Notes under the pieces: model-generated | Told to the model about the DNA's origin: nothing | The model's database searches: none | Seen by the model: the letters and a program-made list of their open reading frames with translations, nothing else | Shown here: positions 1-5,381 of the stretch, piece by piece | Layout: every line of letters begins with the position of its first letter | How positions within the stretch are numbered: position 1 is the stretch's first letter | Made by a program: the position numbers and the translations under genes | Source: AC-52 sp044870295 | GTDB lineage: Bacteria > Actinomycetota > UBA4738 | NCBI GenBank assembly: GCA_044870295.1 | Contig: JBIOYQ010000012.1 | Coordinates: forward strand, 1-9,532 | Length of the DNA stretch: 9,532 nucleotides | Direction of reading: 5' to 3'

Positions 1-390
<390 letters not shown>

Positions 391-455
391 GCTCGCGCTC
401 GCTATCGGGTTCAGAGGACTCCGGGCTCCGGCTCGGAGGCTCGCACCCGCAAGCC
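391..455 (+). other. 23S–5S internal transcribed spacer
   Basis: Sixty-five bases separate the 23S and 5S genes. The stretch is GC-rich with no start codon, RBS or tRNA-like cloverleaf. It is expected to be removed from the primary transcript by RNase processing. I see nothing else in it. Confidence 0.7.
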
Positions 456-575
456 GTTTCGGTGGCCATGGCGGAGGGGGAACACCCGGTCCCATTCCGA
501 ACCCGGAAGTTAAGCCCTCCAGCGCCGATGGTACTGCCCTGGTAACGGGGTGGGAGAGTAGGTCGCCGCCGAGAC
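456..575 (+). rRNA. rrf: 5S ribosomal RNA
   Basis: This is a complete 5S rRNA of 120 nt. The ends were set by helix I: 456-465 (GTTTCGGTGG) pairs throughout with 566-575 (CCGCCGAGAC), counting G-U pairs. Internal hallmarks are CCCATTCCGAACCCGGAAGT at about 491-510, GCGCCGATGGTACTG at about 522-536 and GGGAGAGTAGG at about 552-562, all characteristic of bacterial 5S rRNA. It lies 65 nt after the 23S gene and is followed within 10 nt by a terminator, so it closes the rRNA operon. No tRNA gene follows it. Confidence 0.97.
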
Positions 576-583
576 ATCGTGAC

Positions 584-626
584 GGAAGGCCCCCGGTCCA
601 TCGGATCGGGGGCCTTCCTGTTTCTC
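584..626 (+). terminator. Rho-independent terminator of the rRNA operon
   Basis: The arm 584-599 pairs with 603-618 to give a 16-bp stem with one G-U pair and a 3-nt loop at 600-602. It is followed by the T-rich stretch TGTTTCTC at 619-626. The stem is far stronger than other hairpins in the window. Its place 8 nt after the 5S 3' end fits termination of rRNA transcription. Confidence 0.9.
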
Positions 627-651
627 CGGGCCACGCCCAGGCAGCGACGGG

Positions 652-657
652 TAAGGT
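652..657 (+). promoter_or_regulatory. Putative -10 box (TAAGGT) of a leaderless promoter
   Basis: TAAGGT matches the actinobacterial TANNNT -10 consensus. Only 6 nt separate it from the GTG at 664, so transcription would begin at or next to the start codon. No Shine-Dalgarno lies before that GTG, which fits a leaderless mRNA. No clear -35 hexamer is seen. Confidence 0.55.
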
Positions 658-663
658 TCCGAC

Positions 664-1371
664 GTGGACCGACGAAGCTCCTCGAAGCCGCCTTCGCGAT
701 CGAAGGGCCGGCCGCCCTCTCGTCCGGAGGAGCCGAAGGTCTCCTCCGTCGCTCGGTGGATCCAGGACGAGATCCGGACCACCGCAAGCCGCGGCCGCGC
801 CGAGCAGGCCGTCCAACTGTTCGAGAAGGCGGTCCGTGAGCTGGAGCAGGGCGAACCGGATCGAGCCGTGGAGGCCGCCAGGAGAGCCAAGGGGATGGCG
901 CCCCGCTCGGGCGCCGTCAGGGAGATCCTCGGGATCGCCCTGTATCGGGCGGGCCGGTACCGGGAGGCCCTCCGCGAGCTGCAGGCATACCGCCGGGTCA
1001 CCGGGCGCGCCGACCAGAACCATCTCATCGCGGACTCCTACCGCGCGTTGGGCGAGCCCGGGAAGGCCATCGAACCGGCCATGGAGGCCCTCCGGGCGGA
1101 GATACCGGAGGAAGCCCGAGCCGAGGCGGCCATCGTGGCCGGATCGGTTCTGGCCGACCTCGGCCGATTCACCGAGGCGCTGGGCATCCTGCGGTCGTTC
1201 CCGACGAACGTCAGCGTCGCCAGATCGTTCGACCTGAGGCTGTGGTATGTCCGGGGCGATGTCCTGGAACGGGCCGGCCGGACACGTGAAGCGGTCGAGG
1301 AGTTCCAGCGGGTGGCTCGCCACGACCCGGAGGCCTTCGACACGGCCGATCGCCTGGCTCGGCTAGCCTGA
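664..1371 (+). CDS. Tetratricopeptide repeat (TPR) protein
   Basis: The product is 235 aa. TPR proteins are helical scaffolds for protein-protein contacts; the partner here is unknown. Residues 1-25 form a basic, Ser/Pro-rich and probably disordered tail. Degenerate TPR helices follow from about 44 to 235. The clearest repeats are 47-80 (ends in AKGMAP), 82-112 (LGIALYRAGRYREALRELQ), 120-145 (SYRALGEPGKAIEPAMEAL), 155-178 (LADLGRFTEALGILR) and 196-222 (LERAGRTREAVEEFQRV ending HDP). There is no signal peptide or membrane segment, so it is likely cytoplasmic. The GTG start is favoured because a TAAGGT -10 box sits 6 nt upstream. The length and the SYRALG-P-KA pattern resemble the conserved actinobacterial TPR protein found near tlyA (the Rv1691 type); this link is from memory. 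Its last 9 bp overlap the convergent hydrolase gene. Confidence 0.85.
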   Translation: MDRRSSSKPPSRSKGRPPSRPEEPKVSSVARWIQDEIRTTASRGRAEQAVQLFEKAVRELEQGEPDRAVEAARRAKGMAPRSGAVREILGIALYRAGRYREALRELQAYRRVTGRADQNHLIADSYRALGEPGKAIEPAMEALRAEIPEEARAEAAIVAGSVLADLGRFTEALGILRSFPTNVSVARSFDLRLWYVRGDVLERAGRTREAVEEFQRVARHDPEAFDTADRLARLA

Positions 1372-2301
1372 CTCCAATCCTCCGGGCCGCTTGGCCCAAT
1401 ATCGCACCAGCCCTGCCGCGTTCATCCGCATGTCCGACAGGAGGTCGTATCGGGTGGGGTCGACCGCATCGACCCCATCGAACTCCGAAGCCGTGCGCCG
1501 CTCCAACAACTGCGAGATCTCGTCGAGGTCGTCGATCCCGCCCAAGATGCCCTCGCGCACGATGTCGGCCCACTTCCTGAGCCTCGAGGCGGCGATCCTG
1601 CACAGCTCGTCGATTTCCACCACCGGTCCGAAGTGGCTGAACAACAGCACCGTCCGCGCATGGCTTCGGATCCGCTCGATGCTCTCGAGGCCCGACTCGA
1701 CGTCGATGTCGGGCGGAGGCGTCGCCGGGCGAAGGACGCGGTCATCGGGGAGATGGATCCCCAGCGCGTCGCCCGTGAACACCGCTCCCGACCGCGAGTC
1801 CACCAGGGCCACGTGGTGCGACGCGTGGCCGGGCGTGTACAGGACCTGCAGGTGCCGGTCTCCCAGGTCGAGGCGGTCGCCGTCGGCGATGGCCCGCAGC
1901 CGGTCCGGCGGGGCCGGATCCACGGGACCGAACAGCGTGCGCAGTCGTTCCTCGCCGTAGACGCTGGTCGCGCTCCGGATGAGCTTGGTCGGATCGGCGA
2001 GATGAGGGGCGCCTCGTTCGTGGACCCAGATCGTCGCCCGCGAGAAGACGCGGGCCAGCGTACCGACCCCGCCTGCGTGATCGAGATGGATGTGCGTGAC
2101 CACGATGTGGGCCAGGTCCTCGTCGCGGAGGCCGAGGGTCTGGAGGCCCGCCGTGACGGCCTCGACCGAGGTCGTGGGTCCCGTTTCCACCAGGGTCGGC
2201 TCGGATCCGTGCAGCAGATAGGCGGACGTGACGCTGGCCTTGCCGCCCATACGGGTGTCGACCCCGGTGATCCCATCCGCGGCCTCGTAGGTCTCCGGCA
2301 T
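1363..2301 (-). CDS. Metallo-beta-lactamase (MBL)-fold metal-dependent hydrolase
   Basis: This is a cytoplasmic hydrolase of the MBL superfamily; the substrate cannot be told from sequence. From the ATG at 2301 the product is 312 aa. It carries the metal-binding motif HIHLDH (residues 70-75), the third histidine in TPGH (H159), the bridging aspartate in FTGD (D178) and the last histidine in FSHFGP (H223). The metal set is therefore complete for a two-metal enzyme. The N-terminus DGITGVDTRMGG-TSAYL is typical of the family, and a C-terminal helical region (about 226-312) lies beyond the core. A GTG 36 nt upstream (2337) would add 12 residues. I prefer 2301 because TACACT, a TANNNT -10 box, lies just 8 nt before it and neither start has a Shine-Dalgarno. 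Glyoxalase II-like or lactonase-like activity is possible but unproven. It is transcribed alone, divergent from the SSB gene. Confidence 0.88.
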   Translation of the reverse strand: MPETYEAADGITGVDTRMGGKASVTSAYLLHGSEPTLVETGPTTSVEAVTAGLQTLGLRDEDLAHIVVTHIHLDHAGGVGTLARVFSRATIWVHERGAPHLADPTKLIRSATSVYGEERLRTLFGPVDPAPPDRLRAIADGDRLDLGDRHLQVLYTPGHASHHVALVDSRSGAVFTGDALGIHLPDDRVLRPATPPPDIDVESGLESIERIRSHARTVLLFSHFGPVVEIDELCRIAASRLRKWADIVREGILGGIDDLDEISQLLERRTASEFDGVDAVDPTRYDLLSDMRMNAAGLVRYWAKRPGGLESG

Positions 2302-2309
2302 CGGGCCGG

Positions 2310-2315
2310 AGTGTA
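2310..2315 (-). promoter_or_regulatory. Putative -10 box (TACACT) of a leaderless promoter for the MBL hydrolase
   Basis: On the minus strand TACACT fits TANNNT. It is followed by an 8-nt GC-rich spacer and then the ATG at 2301, so the mRNA would be leaderless or nearly so. If real, it makes the upstream GTG at 2337 untranslated. There is no convincing -35 element. Confidence 0.45.
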
Positions 2316-2383
2316 CGACCGCGACACCTGTCGACACCGTGGGCGCAGGTCAGGGGCAATCTCCGAAGCCCGTGTCGGTGGCT

Positions 2384-2400
2384 ACCGGTACGGTGCCGGT
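2384..2400 (+). promoter_or_regulatory. Near-perfect 17-bp dyad, candidate operator upstream of the SSB-like gene
   Basis: The sequence reads ACCGGTACGGTGCCGGT. It is symmetric about position 2392, with one mismatched pair (2389/2395). It lies in the divergent intergenic region immediately before the SSB-like Shine-Dalgarno and contains TACGGT (2389-2394), which could be a -10 box. A dimeric regulator could bind here. This is an inference from symmetry and position only. Confidence 0.35.
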
Positions 2401-2411
2401 GAGAGGAGGGG
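2401..2411 (+). promoter_or_regulatory. Strong Shine-Dalgarno of the SSB-like gene
   Basis: The purine run GAGAGGAGGGG ends 4 nt before the ATG at 2416. This is one of the best ribosome-binding sites in the window, and it fixes the start of the SSB-like gene well inside a longer open frame. Confidence 0.8.
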
Positions 2412-2415
2412 AGCC

Positions 2416-2730
2416 ATGGTCGCGGTCAACGTCGTCGTCCTGGCCGGCCGGCTGAGCGATGTACCCGAAGTCAAGCCGATGCCGTCCGGGGATCAGGTGG
2501 CCAGGTTCCGCCTCCACGTCCCCGAGGCCGGCAGGCGCGTCCTCCCTCTCCCGGTCTCGGTGTGGGACAAGGTTGCCCGGAAAGCATGCGAACGCCTGGT
2601 GAAGGGAGACGCGGTGCTGGTCCGCGGGCACCTGGTCCGGCGGTTCTTCCGGGACGGTGGAGGCGGTCGATCAGTCACCGAAGTGGTGGCCACTGAGGTG
2701 AAGAAGTTGGAGGAGCCGCCATCGGACTAG
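2416..2730 (+). CDS. Short single-stranded DNA-binding protein (SSB-like OB fold)
   Basis: The product is 104 aa and is predicted to bind single-stranded DNA through one OB fold. Residues 4-36 (VNVVVLAGRLSDVPEVK, then PSGDQVARFRLHVPE) match the first strands of bacterial SSB. WDKVA (50-54) corresponds to the conserved Trp region. KGDAVLVRGHLVRRFFRDGG (63-82) followed by VTEVVATEVKKL (88-99) matches the last strands. Bacterial SSBs are usually 150-180 aa, with a flexible Gly/Pro-rich linker and an acidic tip ending in Phe. Both are missing: the protein stops at EEPPSD right after the OB fold. It is thus probably a secondary SSB or a PriB-like OB protein rather than the main replication SSB. 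The ATG start is set by a strong Shine-Dalgarno. It leads an operon with a TPR protein and a HAD phosphatase. Confidence 0.85.
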   Translation: MVAVNVVVLAGRLSDVPEVKPMPSGDQVARFRLHVPEAGRRVLPLPVSVWDKVARKACERLVKGDAVLVRGHLVRRFFRDGGGGRSVTEVVATEVKKLEEPPSD

Positions 2731-2760
2731 AGCACACGATCACCTGACCTCGTCGTATCG

Positions 2761-3180
2761 TTGGATGGTCCGCGATGGTCCCGCGGATCGTTCAGGAGAG
2801 AGGAGGCCGGAACGGGCGAGCCGCCGTCCACCCGCGCGTACGACCTGGTCGAGCGGGCCAGGGCGTTCCTTCGCGATGGGCACCCTCACCAGGCCGCCAT
2901 GTTGCTGGGTGAGGCCAAGCTCCTCGAACCCGAGAAAGGGTCCATCCGTGAAGCGCTCGGTCGGGCTCTCTACCTGTGCGGCCGGACCGCTCACGCTCGC
3001 CGCGAGTTCGCCAAGGCCGTCCAGCTCGACCCGGTCAACGACTACGCCCACTTCGGCCTGGCCTTGTCGTGCGCGCGCACAGGGGAGCGCACCAGAGCGA
3101 TCGCCCACCTGAAGCTGGCCATCGCCATGCGGCCAGGGACCGAGACGTACGAGCGCGCCCTGGCCAGGATCGCCGGGTGA
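2761..3180 (+). CDS. Small TPR protein
   Basis: The product is up to 139 aa. TPR-like helical pairs run at about 27-60 (AYDLVERARAFLRDG up to LLEP), 61-92 (IREALGRALYLCGRTAHARREFAKAVQLDP) and 95-126 (YAHFGLALSCARTGERTRAIAHLKLAIAMRP). It is probably a cytoplasmic protein-interaction adaptor with an unknown partner. The start is unclear. TTG at 2761 is the only conventional in-frame start after the SSB stop, but it lacks a Shine-Dalgarno. A very strong one (2794-2806) lies inside the frame and points to an in-frame ACG at 2812, which would give 122 aa and drop a tail that does not look like TPR. It follows the SSB-like gene by 30 nt and overlaps the HAD gene by 4 nt (GTGA), indicating co-translation. 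The first two repeats resemble residues 56-107 of the TPR protein at 664-1371, suggesting paralogy. Confidence 0.82.
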   Translation: MDGPRWSRGSFRREEAGTGEPPSTRAYDLVERARAFLRDGHPHQAAMLLGEAKLLEPEKGSIREALGRALYLCGRTAHARREFAKAVQLDPVNDYAHFGLALSCARTGERTRAIAHLKLAIAMRPGTETYERALARIAG

Positions 3181-4079
3181 CCGACCCCGACGTCCTCGCC
3201 GATCGATATGACGCCATCCTCCTCGACCTCGATGGTGTGGTGTACCGGGGCGACGTGGCCGTCCCGGCAGCAGTGGTCACCCTGCCCAGGATCCGGGAAC
3301 GCGGGGCCAGGATCCTGTTCCTGACGAACAACTCGGCCCGGACCCCCGAACAGGTCGCCGACAAGCTCCGCGGCCTCGGAGTCGAGGCGGACCCCGGCGA
3401 GGTCCTGACATCGGCCATGGCCACGGCGTCCATGCTGAAGCGAGAAGGGCCGGGAGCCAGGACGGCGTTCGTGATCGGGGAGCGGGGGATCAGGGAAGCG
3501 CTCGCCGGGGTGGGGATCGAGGTCCGAGATGGCGAGCCCGATCGAACGGACCTCGTGGTGGTCGGCTGGGACCGAAGCGTGGACTACGCGAAGCTGAGAA
3601 CGGCGTCGCTCCTGGTCCAGCGGGGCGCCCGATTGATCGCCACGAACGCCGACGCGTCGTACCCGGCGCCGGACGGCCTGTGGCCCGGAGCCGGTGCCAT
3701 CCTGGCCGCGATCACCACCACCACCGGGGCGGAGCCCGTGGTGGTGGGCAAGCCGGCCCGGCCGCTGTTCGAGGCCGCCGCCCGGGCAACGGGAGCGGCC
3801 CACCCCCTCGTGGTTGGTGACCGACTGGACACCGACATCGCCGGCGCGGCGGCTCTCGGCTGGGACTCGTTGCTGGTGTTCAGTGGAGCGTCTCGGCCGG
3901 AAGACCTTGCGCGATCCTCCGTCCTCCCCACCTACGCGGCCGAGGACGTATCAGCTCTGCTGCAGGACCCTCCTCGAGCGCCTCTAGGTCACCCGGGCCA
4001 GCCCTCATCGGGTCGTCGAGAGGGCGGGATCCTCCTCCAGGGAGGCCGGCCGAAGCCGCGTGGCATGTCCGGCCGGTAG
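3177..4079 (+). CDS. HAD-IIA family phosphatase (NagD / p-nitrophenyl-phosphatase-like)
   Basis: The product is 300 aa and is predicted to be a cytoplasmic Mg2+-dependent phosphatase acting on small phosphorylated metabolites; the natural substrate is unknown. All HAD motifs are present. Motif I is DLDGVVYRG with nucleophile D17 and D19. Motif II is LTNNS (T50, N51). Motif III is GKPARPLF (K192). Motif IV is VVGDRLDTDI (D215 and D220). The C2-type cap between motifs II and III (about 60-185) and the NNS after motif II mark subfamily IIA. The GTG start overlaps the TPR stop as GTGA and is preceded by a modest AGGA. Residues from about 266 to 300 (Pro/Gly/Arg-rich) lie past the usual end of the fold and are encoded antisense to the rhomboid gene, so they are probably a disordered read-out tail. 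The equivalent mycobacterial neighbour of tlyA is the phosphatase Rv1692. Confidence 0.92.
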   Translation: MTDPDVLADRYDAILLDLDGVVYRGDVAVPAAVVTLPRIRERGARILFLTNNSARTPEQVADKLRGLGVEADPGEVLTSAMATASMLKREGPGARTAFVIGERGIREALAGVGIEVRDGEPDRTDLVVVGWDRSVDYAKLRTASLLVQRGARLIATNADASYPAPDGLWPGAGAILAAITTTTGAEPVVVGKPARPLFEAAARATGAAHPLVVGDRLDTDIAGAAALGWDSLLVFSGASRPEDLARSSVLPTYAAEDVSALLQDPPRAPLGHPGQPSSGRREGGILLQGGRPKPRGMSGR

Positions 4080-4870
4080 GGAGGCGGCCGAGCGCCGAGC
4101 TGCTCCTTCGGGAAGAGCAGCCACGCCACCAGGGCGCCGAACACGAATCCCCCGATATGCGCGAAGAAGGCCACGCCTCCGCCTGAATTGACCCGCGAGC
4201 CCAGCTCACCCACGCCGCTGAGGAGCTGGAGGAGGAACCAACCCACCAGCACGATCCACGCCGGCAGGTAGACGAACGTGATGAAGAAGAAGATGACCAG
4301 GGTCAGGACGCGCCGGCGCGGGAACATGACGAGATACGCACCCAGCACACCTGCGATGGCACCTGACGCGCCGAGGTTGGGGATCACGGAGTCGGTGTTG
4401 ACCAGCAGCTGGCCGATCGCGGCGGCCACGCCGGAAGCCAGATAGAACAACACGTACTTGATCGGCCGGATCCGGTCCTCGACGTTGTTCCCGAAGATCC
4501 AGAGGAACAGCATGTTCCCGCCGATGTGTAACCAGCTTCCATGGAGGAACATCGCGACGAACACCGATTGCCACCACGATTTGTGGCCGCAGGTCTGTCG
4601 AAGGAACTGCTGATCTTCCGCGGCCTCCGAGGGACTCTCCTGGAGCTGTTCCTCCAGCGCCTCTTGGGCCGGCTCACCCCCCTCACCCAGGCTGGTCATG
4701 TGGGAGACCTCCCACGGGATCTCGGCGTGACAGAAGAAGAAGGTCTGCTGTTCCTGCTGGGTGCCGAAGGTCGGTTCCCAGAACACGAAGGCCAGGACGT
4801 TCAGCACGATGATGGCGATGGTGACGAAGGGGACCTTGGAGACCGGGTTGTCGTCTCGGAGGGGAATCAC
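3989..4870 (-). CDS. Rhomboid family intramembrane serine protease
   Basis: The product is 293 aa, an integral membrane protease that cleaves substrates within or near the membrane. TM1 is at about 14-31. TM2 follows WWQSVFVAMFLHGSWLHIGGNM, with the conserved H110, H115 and N119. The catalytic serine is S169 in GASG and the partner histidine is H238 in AHIGGF. Further hydrophobic segments lie at about 137-157, 170-184, 188-219 and 233-253, consistent with six or seven TMs. The TM1-TM2 loop (32-98) is long, rich in Glu and Gln, and holds C47 and C94. The C-terminal tail 259-293 is Pro/Arg-rich and likely cytoplasmic. The start is GTG with the Shine-Dalgarno GGTGGAG upstream. It is 49 nt downstream of the SCP2-like gene in the same operon. 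A small GC hairpin (arms 4887-4892 and 4899-4904) lies in that spacer. The substrate is unknown. Confidence 0.93.
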   Translation of the reverse strand: MIPLRDDNPVSKVPFVTIAIIVLNVLAFVFWEPTFGTQQEQQTFFFCHAEIPWEVSHMTSLGEGGEPAQEALEEQLQESPSEAAEDQQFLRQTCGHKSWWQSVFVAMFLHGSWLHIGGNMLFLWIFGNNVEDRIRPIKYVLFYLASGVAAAIGQLLVNTDSVIPNLGASGAIAGVLGAYLVMFPRRRVLTLVIFFFITFVYLPAWIVLVGWFLLQLLSGVGELGSRVNSGGGVAFFAHIGGFVFGALVAWLLFPKEQLGARPPPYRPDMPRGFGRPPWRRIPPSRRPDEGWPG

Positions 4871-4919
4871 GGCTCAGTCTCCACCCGGCGGCCCTCACGC
4901 CGCCAGCTTGGCCCCTCGG

Positions 4920-5273
4920 TCATGCCAGCTTCCGGAGCCGGAGGAGATCGCCGAAGCTGGCCTCGATCTTGACCTTCCCGCCGAGGTAGGACGAGAACAG
5001 CGAACGGTGGCCGTCCACCAGCTCGATCAAGACGTCGCTCGGCACGTGGACTCGGATCTCGGCGTCCTCCGGGGGCGCGCCGGTGCGCAGCGGTCCCATC
5101 CGCCCGCCGCGTAGCTCGGTCCAGTACGTCGCCTCCAGGTCGGGAATGGTGACCTCGACCACCCGCGAATCGGGGAGGGCATCGGCCAGGGAGCCGCGGA
5201 CGTCCCCGTCCGCCTGGTCCAGACGCTTGATCAACTCGCGAAGCTTGCGCTCGACTTCGCGCTTGGTGGCCAT
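4920..5273 (-). CDS. SCP2 sterol-binding-like small protein
   Basis: The product is 117 aa. An N-terminal charged helix (2-20) leads into a small alpha/beta domain. The features VRGSLADALPD, VVEVTIPDLEATYWTEL, a Gly/Arg-rich turn, AEIRVHVPSDVLIELVDG, then SLFSSYLGGKVKIEASFGDLLRLRKL match the pattern of SCP2-like domain proteins of actinobacteria. In that pattern the 'SDDLVALVDG' and 'GKVRIDASxxDLLRLR' blocks are the conserved parts. SCP2 domains hold a lipid or other hydrophobic ligand; in bacteria the ligand is mostly unknown. There is no signal peptide, so it is probably cytoplasmic. The ATG has the G-rich Shine-Dalgarno GAGGGGGG 5 nt upstream, which can be buried in a hairpin. A perfect TATAAT lies about 60 nt upstream. 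It is the first gene of a two-gene operon with the rhomboid protease. The family call is by recalled pattern. Confidence 0.75.
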   Translation of the reverse strand: MATKREVERKLRELIKRLDQADGDVRGSLADALPDSRVVEVTIPDLEATYWTELRGGRMGPLRTGAPPEDAEIRVHVPSDVLIELVDGHRSLFSSYLGGKVKIEASFGDLLRLRKLA

Positions 5274-5275
5274 GG

Positions 5276-5313
5276 CGCCCCCCTCGGACCGGGATGGCCG
5301 CGTCGAGGGGGCG
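5276..5313 (-). promoter_or_regulatory. Leader hairpin that can mask the Shine-Dalgarno of the SCP2-like gene
   Basis: On the minus-strand transcript the arm 5313-5304 (CGCCCCCTCG) pairs with 5286-5276 (CGAGGGGGGCG). This gives 10 bp with one bulged G and a 17-nt loop. The 3' arm contains the Shine-Dalgarno GAGGGGGG of the gene starting at 5273, so folding would block initiation. There is no U-run after the stem, so it is not a terminator. Regulation by this structure is an inference. Confidence 0.45.
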
Positions 5314-5332
5314 GCCGTCCTTGGCGGCGCGG

Positions 5333-5338
5333 ATTATA
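5333..5338 (-). promoter_or_regulatory. Consensus -10 box (TATAAT) for the SCP2–rhomboid operon
   Basis: The minus strand reads GGTATAATCC, an exact TATAAT in an otherwise very GC-rich intergenic region. It predicts a start site near 5326 and a leader of about 50 nt that contains the SD-masking hairpin. No good -35 is apparent at 16-18 nt upstream. Confidence 0.6.
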
Positions 5339-5368
5339 CCCACCGGCATGGGTGAGGCCCGCTCCCGG

Positions 5369-5374
5369 TATCCT
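5369..5374 (+). promoter_or_regulatory. Putative -10 box (TATCCT) of a leaderless promoter for the tlyA operon
   Basis: TATCCT fits TANNNT and ends 7 nt before the ATG at 5382, which has no Shine-Dalgarno. This is the third such arrangement in the window and would drive the phasin-like–tlyA–NAD kinase–steA–steB operon. Confidence 0.5.
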
Positions 5375-5381
5375 GTCGCCG

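Noticed and set aside
1384..1397. Hairpin GGGCC-gctt-GGCCC after the first TPR gene as a terminator
   Set aside because: Only 5 bp, with no T-run, and it lies within the coding end of the MBL hydrolase.
1633..2415. Upstream extension of the SSB-like frame
   Set aside because: The extra sequence is antisense to the MBL hydrolase, and a strong Shine-Dalgarno marks the ATG at 2416.
2976..3176. Upstream extension of the HAD phosphatase frame
   Set aside because: It overlaps the TPR gene in another frame; the GTGA overlap start puts the DLDG motif at the expected distance from the N-terminus.
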